Position numbers and translations under genes: made by a program. This document shows positions 1 through 6,056 of a stretch of 10,043 nucleotides of DNA, one piece after another. The stretch's first letter is position 1, and each line of letters begins with the position of its first letter. Source of the DNA: Chlorobiales bacterium (GTDB lineage: Bacteria > Bacteroidota > Chlorobiia > Chlorobiales > Chlorobiaceae); assembly GCA_022360415.1 (NCBI GenBank), contig JAKSDB010000214.1:1-10043 (forward strand), in the 5' to 3' direction. The notes under the pieces are model-generated. The model saw only the letters and a list, made by a program, of their open reading frames with translations, was not told the DNA's origin and did no database searches.

Positions 1-1420
1 CAAACGCCTCGTACCCCTCATCAATCAGCCTGAGCACTCCCGCCGCGACTGCTCCGTACTGCTGCTCCTGGTTCCCTGCCCCAATATCCCAGTGGAAACA
101 GGAAACCTGCGACGGATGTTCTTCGCGTTGGGCTTCGAGCAAGACCTCTTCCGGTGCGGCCATGGATGAAAATGCGTCGGTGAAAATCGCATTGACAGCG
201 TTTACCAGCGACGGGACCGACCGCCACGACCTGTCGAGCACTTCCCTGTTGCCTTCGGGCAGATATTCCAGCACCGCCTTCATCAGACGAGCGTCCCCCC
301 CCCGAAAACCGTAAATCGCCTGCTTGACGTCTCCGACCCAGTAGGTCTGGCGGGCAAGGGCTGAAAGTTTGAGAAAAAGAGTGAGCTGGATCGGGCTGGT
401 ATCCTGGAACTCGTCAACCAGCAGCAGGTCGAGTTTATCCTTCAGATAATCCCTGACCTGCGGGTTATCCAGTCCTTCAAGCAGACCCGCTTCCTGGTCC
501 GCAAAATCAATAAAACCCATCCCCTGCTTCTGCTTCTGATACATGCCAAGGGCATTTCCGGCAATTGAAAACACTCCCGACAGGTACTCACGGATATCCT
601 TGTGCAGCTGAGGGTGACCAGCTACGCGGCGGCACAGTTGCTCAAGTATTTCAGTGACAGGATGGAGGTCTTTTCGCGGTTTCGCTTTTGCCGTTTTCAG
701 CCAGTCCTTCCAGGCAAAGCTGCCTTTTCTGAGAGAATGCCCGAACGTATCGAGTGCTTCGAGATAGCGCTGGGTGTTTTTCCGCGGCGTCTCAAGCAGG
801 TCTTTTTCAATCGTTTTTTTCAAAGAAGCTATTTCCGAAAGCACCTGCTCCTCAAGGTTTTCTTCCATTGGCTCGGGAAAAAGGGCAAGCAGCTCATCCG
901 CGTTAGCACGGGCGAACTCTTCGAGCCGTTCCACCACGACATTGTTGTACCGGGCATGATCGATAATCGCCTTAATATGATCTTTCCAGTTTTTGGCATC
1001 AGGTCTTTGACTGTTAAAACCAAGCCTTTCGGCAAGCGCCGTGATCGTTTCCATCCCTGCCGCTCCGTCGAATGCCCGGGAAAGCTGCTCTTTCGCCGCG
1101 TGCTCGTCAAGCACCTTTTGAACCATGGTGAGCCCGAGCTCGAAGGCAAAACGTTTCAGTAAGCCACCGCATATACTGTTAACCGTTCCTATCTGCGCCT
1201 CGGCAATCGAGACCGAAAGGTCATGACGATTTTCCTCAAAAAGCCTGACCCGCACCCTTTCTTTCAGTTCCGCAGCAGCCTTGACTGTAAATGTCGTCGC
1301 GATGATCCCGTCCGGCTTGGCCTCTCCGGACAGCAGTTTTTCCACGAGAATGTCCGTCAGGCGGGTGGTTTTTCCTGAACCGGCACCTGCGCTGATAAAG
1401 GTGATTGCCTTTCTTCTCAT
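1..1420 (-). CDS. AddA/RecB-like UvrD-family DNA helicase, N-terminal 473 residues (gene cut by left window edge)
   Basis: Predicted ATP-dependent superfamily 1A helicase subunit of an AddAB/RecBCD-type helicase-nuclease, which unwinds and resects broken DNA ends in the cytoplasm. The reading frame is open from the ATG at 1420 to base 1. Visible motifs are Walker A GAGSGKT (residues 12-18), a motif Ia-like ATTFTVKAAAELKERV shortly after it, Walker B VDEFQDT (335-341), motif III WVGDVKQAIYGFR (361-373) and the motif IV-like LDRSWRS (395-401). About 290 residues lie between motifs Ia and II, as expected for AddA/RecB proteins with a large 1B domain. The start overlaps the stop of the upstream nuclease gene (ATGA) and is preceded by a strong Shine-Dalgarno sequence, so the two are probably translationally coupled. 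The C-terminal half, where AddA carries a nuclease domain, is outside the window, so helicase-only and helicase-nuclease forms cannot be told apart. A run of nine G falls in motif III. Confidence 0.93.
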   Translation of the reverse strand, partial: MRRKAITFISAGAGSGKTTRLTDILVEKLLSGEAKPDGIIATTFTVKAAAELKERVRVRLFEENRHDLSVSIAEAQIGTVNSICGGLLKRFAFELGLTMVQKVLDEHAAKEQLSRAFDGAAGMETITALAERLGFNSQRPDAKNWKDHIKAIIDHARYNNVVVERLEEFARANADELLALFPEPMEENLEEQVLSEIASLKKTIEKDLLETPRKNTQRYLEALDTFGHSLRKGSFAWKDWLKTAKAKPRKDLHPVTEILEQLCRRVAGHPQLHKDIREYLSGVFSIAGNALGMYQKQKQGMGFIDFADQEAGLLEGLDNPQVRDYLKDKLDLLLVDEFQDTSPIQLTLFLKLSALARQTYWVGDVKQAIYGFRGGDARLMKAVLEYLPEGNREVLDRSWRSVPSLVNAVNAIFTDAFSSMAAPEEVLLEAQREEHPSQVSCFHWDIGAGNQEQQYGAVAAGVLRLIDEGYEAF

Positions 1421-4056
1421 CGGTGCTCCTCCCATCCTTCAAGAAAACGGTAGGGGTTGTACGGATCGTCAACGGCACTTGGCGCAATCCCCGATGATGG
1501 AGGCGAAAGGTCAGGCAGATTGTCCTCCGTTTCAGCTCCCCCGACGGAGACAATGCCCTGTTCTATCTGGTTCAATCGCCACGTAAAGCTTTCGAGCACG
1601 CGAAGCCACAACGCTTCAGACGGCTCATCGTCCTCTGTCCTCAGCGCTTCTCCAAAGGTGAAAAAACCATTCCTCGATGCAAGCATCCGGGAGTTTTTCA
1701 TGATATAGTAAGCCAGAGCCGGCCAGCATTTCTCGCCGTTCTCCACGACCATCGCCGCATAGGCCAGCAGTTGAATATGCGTTCCCTGCCGGAGGCTTTT
1801 GAGGTACCTGTCCGCACTGCCCCATTTCAGATCGATAACCGACGGTTCACCGTTGCGGTCGACAAGAAGAAGATCCGCCCGTCCTTTCATCACATAACCC
1901 GGCAGTGAACCTTGCAGAGGCTGCTCGGCATGAATGTCCCCGGAACCCTGCTCCTTCAACAGCGTCAAAAGGCGGTCGACGGCAAGGCGGATGCGAAGGC
2001 GCAGGTTTTCAAGTTCCGCCCCCCTGCCGGGCATCAGAAGCACCGCACCCTCGGTCTGCACCAGCTTGTAAAAAAAGGGGTCAAACCAGTCATCAAGGTG
2101 TGACACGGTATCCATTCCTTCCTGCAAGCGGTTTGCAAGCTCCTGCACCAGCCGATGGGCAAGCGTTCCGTAAAGCCTTGGACCATCGCTCATTGCAAAA
2201 TCACTTTTCATCCCTATTTTCGCGACATGTTCCAGAAACCAGACTGAAGGCGCGTTGATGAACGTCTCAAGCGATGTCGGAGAAAAAGGTCTCCCGGGCA
2301 TACTTACTCCTTCCGGAAGCCGCCAGCAAGGCTTTTTGCCGGGCAGTTCCAGTCCCGGTATTTTCTTGCTTTTCGCCTCATCGTAACAGAGAGCGTCCTC
2401 GACCTGAACAGCGGGAACTGACGAGGCAATGGATGCAATCTCAAACCAGACAGGGTGCCTTTCTTCGCCTTCGGGCGGAAGAAACAGGGTAAACGAATCA
2501 CGTGCAGCAAGGATTGGCCTCAGCCAGTCATCCGCCTGCCATTGAAGCATTTTCTCCGGAGACGGGAAACCAACCCCTTCCTTTTCAAGAAACAACCGCT
2601 CGCCCGCCGACCAGGGAACTCCCTGCTCCATCTGCGGCGAGGCCGCCCACCACCAGACAACATGCGAAAACGCTTCGCAGACAGCCCCGGGATGAGCGGT
2701 ATCGGGCATGCTCCCCGCTTCTCTTTGCTCAAAGTTCCCGACAACACCTTCAGCAAGCTCAAGGAGCTGGTCGATCTGGTACCTGCCGATCTGCCGCTCA
2801 CCCTGGCTTACGAGCGCATTGACTGCCTCCAGGACAGCAGAAGCATGTTCAAAGCCGGCAGAAAAGACTTTCGATAACTCATCCTCTTTTTTGTTTTCCG
2901 TTTTTCGGGAGAAAAACAGCTTCACCCTTTCGGCACATGCGGCAACTTCATGCAACGGGGAGGGCTCATCGTGCCGTGATTTTCCACTTTCAACCCACTG
3001 CTCCAGATCTTCAACAGCACTGGCGGTCTTTTTGCCTTTCGAGTGCCGGTAATCACGCAAAGTTTCCTCCCACTGCCTGCTGCCGATTCCCGGCCGGACG
3101 GCAATGACACGGGCAAGCCGTTCAGACAGGATATGATCGAGAGGATTCAGCTCTTGGGGTAGGTTCAGAAACGAAAACAGGGCATCAACGTCGAGGGGCT
3201 GCTTCAAAAGACGCAGGGCAAGAGGAAGAAGCTGTAGAAAAGGCATGCTTGCCTTTTCCCGTTTTACAGCCTGTCCCGGCAAACCCTGTGCTTCCAGAAC
3301 GTCATCGAGCAGGGCTCCTTCACCTCCCTCAACAAGAAGTTTGTCGCCCTGCTTCAAGAGCAGCTCCCGTCCTGCCCTGTATGCCGCTGCGAGCGGTGTA
3401 TCGGCAGCAAAAACAGCAATTGTTCCGTCGGCATCGATATCCGGCTGCTCAACGCCGGAACCGGGGAAAAGCAGACGGTGCTGCAGGGCATGAAGATCTG
3501 TTCCCCGACCCGCGTTCGGTCTTTCAAACGTGTTTGAAATGCTGTAGGGAAACATGCGGATCACCTCCTGCCAGCGGGGAGGATGGCGTTCAAGCGGTTC
3601 GAGCAGCTCAAGGGATGAAACCGGCGTACGGAGTGACTGCAGAGCGTCTGCCACTGCCGCGAGCCTTTCGCCGTTACCGGGAGGAAACCCTTCCTCGAGC
3701 ACTGCCGCTTCAACATCGGCAAGGTCGGCAAGCCTTCCCTGTCCAGGCTTTTCCCTGAACCGTCCATTCCATCCATGCAGGTACAGCTCATCCCGCCATC
3801 CAAGGAGCTCTGCCGCCACGCCGATCTCATCGACCTTCATCGATCTGCTGTAAAACCGTTGTCCGTTATCGACCCTTTTCAGGATGCTCCTGAATACAAT
3901 CACCCGCTGCAGTTCGGCGGGCCGCTTGGCGGACAGCCCGAGATAGAGCTCGAGCTGCGAAAGCAGCCCCGACGGCCCGAGCAGGAACCTGTTGATGGCA
4001 TTGCGCTTTTTCCAGCTGTGCTTGCCGTCAAGATGGAGTCCTAAAACCACATGCAT
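1417..4056 (-). CDS. AddB-like protein with C-terminal RecB-family PD-(D/E)XK nuclease
   Basis: Predicted 879-residue partner of the helicase encoded just downstream; it would scaffold the complex and cut one DNA strand. The C-terminus shows the RecB-family nuclease signature: H634 (in TLAHRLVQEL), D728 (GRADLLLV), D742-L-K744 (VIDLKWG) and Q762...Y766 (QLLAYA). The N-terminus has FLLGPSG (24-30) where a helicase would carry Walker A, followed by YSRS (69-72) and a WRDEL segment. There is no GKT/GKS, so ATPase activity is unlikely. AddB of Bacillus has an iron-sulfur cluster with three cysteines near its C-terminus; here only C777 follows the nuclease motifs. I prefer the ATG at 4056 over an in-frame GTG at 4080. 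The ATG has GGAGG seven bases upstream, while the GTG lies inside the terminal repeat of a mobile element. It is much shorter than Bacillus AddB (about 1160 residues). Family membership is firm for the nuclease domain; the AddB name is inferred from order and architecture. Confidence 0.9.
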   Translation of the reverse strand: MHVVLGLHLDGKHSWKKRNAINRFLLGPSGLLSQLELYLGLSAKRPAELQRVIVFRSILKRVDNGQRFYSRSMKVDEIGVAAELLGWRDELYLHGWNGRFREKPGQGRLADLADVEAAVLEEGFPPGNGERLAAVADALQSLRTPVSSLELLEPLERHPPRWQEVIRMFPYSISNTFERPNAGRGTDLHALQHRLLFPGSGVEQPDIDADGTIAVFAADTPLAAAYRAGRELLLKQGDKLLVEGGEGALLDDVLEAQGLPGQAVKREKASMPFLQLLPLALRLLKQPLDVDALFSFLNLPQELNPLDHILSERLARVIAVRPGIGSRQWEETLRDYRHSKGKKTASAVEDLEQWVESGKSRHDEPSPLHEVAACAERVKLFFSRKTENKKEDELSKVFSAGFEHASAVLEAVNALVSQGERQIGRYQIDQLLELAEGVVGNFEQREAGSMPDTAHPGAVCEAFSHVVWWWAASPQMEQGVPWSAGERLFLEKEGVGFPSPEKMLQWQADDWLRPILAARDSFTLFLPPEGEERHPVWFEIASIASSVPAVQVEDALCYDEAKSKKIPGLELPGKKPCWRLPEGVSMPGRPFSPTSLETFINAPSVWFLEHVAKIGMKSDFAMSDGPRLYGTLAHRLVQELANRLQEGMDTVSHLDDWFDPFFYKLVQTEGAVLLMPGRGAELENLRLRIRLAVDRLLTLLKEQGSGDIHAEQPLQGSLPGYVMKGRADLLLVDRNGEPSVIDLKWGSADRYLKSLRQGTHIQLLAYAAMVVENGEKCWPALAYYIMKNSRMLASRNGFFTFGEALRTEDDEPSEALWLRVLESFTWRLNQIEQGIVSVGGAETEDNLPDLSPPSSGIAPSAVDDPYNPYRFLEGWEEHR
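1426..1433 (-). promoter_or_regulatory. Ribosome-binding site of the helicase gene, inside the nuclease gene
   Basis: GGGAGGAG reads on the minus strand five bases before the helicase ATG at 1420. It sits within the last codons of the upstream gene. Together with the ATGA stop/start overlap it fixes the helicase start and suggests coupled translation of the two subunits. Confidence 0.75.
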
Positions 4057-4063
4057 TTCGCAC

Positions 4064-4068
4064 CCTCC
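4064..4068 (-). promoter_or_regulatory. Ribosome-binding site deciding the AddB-like start
   Basis: GGAGG lies seven bases before the ATG at 4056. The alternative GTG at 4080 has no well-spaced site, so this decides the start. The site begins only a few bases from the end of the mobile element at 4075. Confidence 0.75.
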
Positions 4069-4074
4069 ATTACC

Positions 4075-4092
4075 GGGCACCTCTATAAATTG
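4075..4092 (+). repeat. Left terminal inverted repeat of the MITE-like element
   Basis: Eighteen bases, pairing imperfectly with 4193-4211. Its first six bases contain, on the minus strand, the GTG that would otherwise extend the AddB-like gene. Confidence 0.6.
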
Positions 4093-4192
4093 TCGCGAGC
4101 GCTACGAGGCGATCGGAGCCAGAGATACCGCAGTGTACACGGAGTACATGAGGATTTCGAGCACCGATCAACGAAGTAATCATGGTGCGCAG

Positions 4193-4211
4193 CAAATTAA
4201 TAGAGGCGCCC
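4193..4211 (-). repeat. Right terminal inverted repeat of the MITE-like element
   Basis: Nineteen bases, CAAATTAATAGAGGCGCCC on the plus strand, the imperfect inverse of 4075-4092. Confidence 0.6.
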
Positions 4212-4337
4212 TACTGTTAACCGGATCAACGCTCTACTTGCTTTCTTTTCCTTTGTAAAAATAGGTTAAAGACGTCACACAGCAAACGTGAGAAGGGAAA
4301 TATGTAAAACTGTTACAAGATCGTTGCCGGAGAAAGC
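4212..4337. other. Intergenic leader of the small membrane-protein pair, no convincing promoter
   Basis: This 126-bp stretch lies between the mobile element and the first small plus-strand gene. I see AT-rich segments, the palindrome GACGTC at 4271-4276 and a TATGTA at 4301-4306, but no well-spaced -35 partner. A promoter for the downstream pair is expected here but cannot be assigned by eye. Confidence 0.4.
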
Positions 4338-4544
4338 ATGAAAAGAAAAATAGAAGTATATTGTAGCCGGTACTCACCCTTACCAGGAAAACCCGAGAAA
4401 ATGAGACGTTTTTTTCAAAGCATATTTCTGTTGCTGATTGTGATCGGAATACCCTTTCTGATAATAAGACAGCTCGACTTCGGCAGAAAATTCCCGCATG
4501 GTGGAATTGGCCGGGAAATTCACAAAAACAGGAGAACGTCATGA
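4338..4544 (+). CDS. Small single-pass membrane protein of unknown function
   Basis: A 68-residue product with one strongly hydrophobic segment at about residues 25-43 (FFQSIFLLLIVIGIPFLII). It has a basic N-terminal flank and a basic, polar tail (GREIHKNRR). GGAG at 4329-4332 is five bases before the ATG at 4338, and the stop shares ATGA with the next gene at 4541. Both points favour a real, co-translated gene. An internal ATG at 4401 would give a 47-residue form starting at the membrane segment, so the N-terminus is uncertain. I recognise no family. The positive charges on both sides leave topology open. It may work with the multi-pass protein encoded directly after it, but that is inference from coupling only. 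Confidence 0.5.
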   Translation: MKRKIEVYCSRYSPLPGKPEKMRRFFQSIFLLLIVIGIPFLIIRQLDFGRKFPHGGIGREIHKNRRTS

Positions 4545-4915
4545 AGAAAACCTACGCCCTCGTTTCCGCAATACTCTTTGGGCTGGTCGCGCTTCTCCAC
4601 CTTGCGCGCGCCCTCACGGGATGGGATGTATTCATCGGTGACTATATGCTTCCGGTCGCACGTTCCTGGATCGTCTTTGGCGTTACGCTGTGTCTTGCCG
4701 CGTGGGGAATCCGGGGTGGCGGGACATATGCTCTTGTTTCTTCGATTCTTTTCGGCCTCGTGGCACTGCTTCACCTGTATCGCGTGCTGGTTACCCAGAC
4801 CGTCGTCACAGTCGACACACTTCTTGTACCGCTTTCAGCGTCGTGGATCGGCGCCGCCGTCTCGGTCGTTCTCTGCATATGGGGATTCCGAAGCTACGCG
4901 ACACGAAACAGCTGA
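4541..4915 (+). CDS. Four-helix membrane protein made of two tandem copies of a two-helix unit
   Basis: A 124-residue integral membrane protein built from an internal duplication. Unit 1 is about T4-R58 and unit 2 about T62-R117. Both begin with TYALVS-x-ILFGLVALLHL-x-R, and both share a later L-x-P, then SW (S42-W43 and S101-W102) and W-G-x-R (55-58 and 114-117). Each unit holds two predicted transmembrane helices with a conserved histidine at the end of the first (H20, H78). GGAG at 4531-4534 lies six bases before the ATG. The gene overlaps the preceding small membrane-protein gene by four bases and is followed by a convergent lipoprotein gene 22 bp away. I recall single-unit small membrane proteins of this kind annotated as hypothetical, but could not check. 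Function unknown; the conserved His and Trp could line a pore or bind a ligand, which is speculation. Confidence 0.82.
   Translation: MKKTYALVSAILFGLVALLHLARALTGWDVFIGDYMLPVARSWIVFGVTLCLAAWGIRGGGTYALVSSILFGLVALLHLYRVLVTQTVVTVDTLLVPLSASWIGAAVSVVLCIWGFRSYATRNS
4550..4891 (+). repeat. Internal coding duplication, protein-level repeat of about 58 residues
   Basis: The codons of T4-R23 (4550-4609) and T62-R81 (4724-4783) encode 18 identical residues out of 20. By my count 15 of those 18 identical residues use a different codon in the two copies. The repeat is therefore strong in protein and weak in DNA, as expected for an old duplication held by purifying selection. Confidence 0.85.
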
Positions 4916-4937
4916 TTCCTGACCAAGGTCTAAAGCA

Positions 4938-5702
4938 TTAACTTTCCTCAGCGGAAAATACAGGGGCTTGCTCCTTGATGCAGCGTACCGAAAAGCCGCA
5001 CTTTCTGTTGAAGCTGAAGCGGTAGACACCCGTTTCACTGGTTGTGAGCCCGCGGAACCAGACCCGTCCGTTTTCAGCCTCGGTGTCCGTCCAGAACGAT
5101 GCATACCTGCCGAAGAAATTGAACGGGCCGTCGTTGTCGCGGTACCCGCCCGCAACAGCCGAAAAGCCGGTTTCATTCGTCGCTCCGGTGTTCGGCTCCT
5201 TCCAGTTCTCCGTTCCGGTTTTCTTCAGCTTGCCACCGACATTCTGCTCATTGCCACGGAACTCCACTTCCCCGGTCTCCTCCTGCTTCATCCCGAGATG
5301 CTGCTCGAGTTTGCGCCAGTCCTCTTCTGTCGGAACGCGCCACCCTTCGGGCGCGAGACCGCGAGGATCGTTGACAGCATACCAGTTGTAAAGCTTGCCG
5401 TAGACTTTCCCTTTTTCCGGATCGTTGTCGTACTCGCTCCACGCTCCGTTTTCAAGGACAACCCATTCTTCCAGTTCGGTTACTCCGGGAATAGCGTCCC
5501 CGTTGCGATAACGCGTTACAGCAAGATTTTCAGCCATCCATACCTGGTCGCCTATCTTCACTGTTCTGTAAACGTTTCCATCAATATCCGTTACCGGTTC
5601 ACCCGGTTCTATCGATTCCGGTTTTTCCTTTGCACACCCGGCAAAGAGTATCAAAACAAGTGCCGCTGCAGGCAGCAGCAAAACGGACAGGAAACGTTTC
5701 AT
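4938..5702 (-). CDS. FISUMP-domain lipoprotein (Fibrobacter succinogenes major paralogous domain)
   Basis: A 254-residue predicted surface or periplasmic lipoprotein. The N-terminus is a signal peptide (MKRF plus a hydrophobic stretch) ending in FAGC, with C23 as the lipidated cysteine. Residue +2 is Ala, not Asp, so outer-membrane sorting is likely. A short charged linker leads to a FISUMP domain at about 39-245. It begins DIDGNVYRTVKIGDQVWMAENL, continues with GKLYNWYAV, a GWRVPTEEDW block and TNETGFSAVAGGYRD, and ends with GFSVRC (C235, C241). These are the hallmarks of TIGR02145, common in Fibrobacteres and Bacteroidetes. Its biochemical role is not established; cell-surface binding is often assumed. 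I start at the ATG at 5702, which opens the signal peptide and has AGG upstream, rather than the ATG at 5732, which would put ten polar residues before it. The long plus-strand frame opposite is a shadow. Confidence 0.9.
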   Translation of the reverse strand: MKRFLSVLLLPAAALVLILFAGCAKEKPESIEPGEPVTDIDGNVYRTVKIGDQVWMAENLAVTRYRNGDAIPGVTELEEWVVLENGAWSEYDNDPEKGKVYGKLYNWYAVNDPRGLAPEGWRVPTEEDWRKLEQHLGMKQEETGEVEFRGNEQNVGGKLKKTGTENWKEPNTGATNETGFSAVAGGYRDNDGPFNFFGRYASFWTDTEAENGRVWFRGLTTSETGVYRFSFNRKCGFSVRCIKEQAPVFSAEES

Positions 5703-5781
5703 AACAAAGACCTGTTTAGGTTGACAATACATGAAATGCCCAAGAAAAAAACAGCCGGGGCACTATTTCCGGTCATCGGAA

Positions 5782-5802
5782 GTTACATGGAATCATGTTA
5801 AC
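5782..5802. promoter_or_regulatory. Imperfect inverted repeat, candidate operator between the lipoprotein and wHTH genes
   Basis: GTTACATG, a GAAT spacer, then CATGTTAAC. The arms are complementary except for one extra base in the right arm. The dyad ends 36 bp before the start of the small winged-helix gene and about 80 bp before the divergent lipoprotein gene. The layout is typical of an autoregulator's operator, but binding is inference. It is not a terminator: it lacks GC content and a T run. Confidence 0.35.
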
Positions 5803-5838
5803 AAGACAGCTTACCACTAACACAACCGAAAAATCACC

Positions 5839-6018
5839 ATGGAAGCAAAAGATACCGTTCTTGAAGTAATGAACAAAGAAGGTAAACCGCTCAGTGCGGG
5901 ACAGGTCGCGGAAAAAAGCGGTCTGGACCGCAAAGATGTCGACAAGGCGATGAAAGCCCTCAAAGAAGAGGAATTGATTGTTTCTCCGAAGAGGTGCTAT
6001 TGGGAACCGAAAAAATAA
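5839..6018 (+). CDS. Small winged helix-turn-helix protein (59 residues), putative transcriptional regulator
   Basis: The ATG at 5839 to TAA at 6016-6018 encodes a 59-residue protein with a compact winged-helix pattern. Helix 1 is EAKDTVLEVMNKEGKP, helix 2 is SAGQVAEKSGL and the recognition helix is DRKDVDKAMKALKEEELI. A wing-like tail IVSPKRCYWEPKK contains one cysteine (C53). The protein is rich in Lys and Glu and is about the size of one DNA-binding domain, so it would need to dimerise or pair with another factor. Similar stand-alone mini-wHTH proteins ending in SPKRCY are known to me from several bacteria and archaea, annotated only as regulators or hypotheticals. No good Shine-Dalgarno precedes the start; ATG at 5869 is an unlikely alternative because it would remove helix 1. 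It is divergent from the FISUMP gene, with a dyad between them. Target unknown. Confidence 0.78.
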   Translation: MEAKDTVLEVMNKEGKPLSAGQVAEKSGLDRKDVDKAMKALKEEELIVSPKRCYWEPKK

Positions 6019-6056
6019 GGGCACCAGCAGAACCCGGCATTCCTTGACCCTTCAGG

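Larger units (their letters stand above)
4075..4211. mobile_element. MITE-like element of 137 bp with terminal inverted repeats, no coding capacity
   Basis: The left end reads GGGCACCTCTATAAATTG, and the complement of the right end reads GGGCGCCTCTATTAATTTG. The two match except for one A/G change and one- to two-base slips in the AT-rich inner part. Between them are about 100 bp with no plausible gene. Paired ends, small size and lack of a transposase are what a non-autonomous miniature element derived from an insertion sequence looks like. The GGGC-A/G-CCTCTA ends recall IS5-superfamily ends from memory, but this was not verified. TAC occurs at 4071-4073 and again right after the element at 4212-4214, but with one extra C on the left, so a target duplication is only possible. 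The perfect palindrome GTGTACAC lies near the centre. The element abuts the translation signals of the repair operon. Confidence 0.6.

Noticed and set aside
602..1162. Plus-strand open frame of 186 codons opposite the helicase gene
   Set aside because: It is antisense to conserved helicase sequence, has no recognisable domain, and arises from the base composition of the real gene.
1417..4080. Longer AddB-like protein starting at GTG 4080
   Set aside because: The extra eight codons include the MITE terminal repeat, and the ATG at 4056 has the far better ribosome-binding site.
4071..4214. TAC on both sides of the MITE as a target-site duplication
   Set aside because: The left TAC is separated from the element end by one extra C, so the duplication is not exact and three bases match easily by chance.
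3992..4258. Plus-strand 88-codon frame spanning the start of the AddB-like gene and the MITE
   Set aside because: It crosses the gene boundary and both terminal repeats, with no ribosome-binding site or domain.
4921..4930. GACC-AA-GGTC between the convergent membrane-protein and lipoprotein genes as a bidirectional terminator
   Set aside because: A four-pair stem with a two-base loop and no T tract is too weak to call.
5721..5726. TTGACA as a -35 box for the winged-helix gene
   Set aside because: The position 17 bases downstream holds a run of A rather than a -10 element, and the site overlaps the leader of the divergent lipoprotein gene.
4968..5801. Plus-strand open frame of 277 codons opposite the FISUMP lipoprotein
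   Set aside because: It is longer than the real gene but shows no domain, while the minus strand encodes a clear signal peptide and FISUMP domain.
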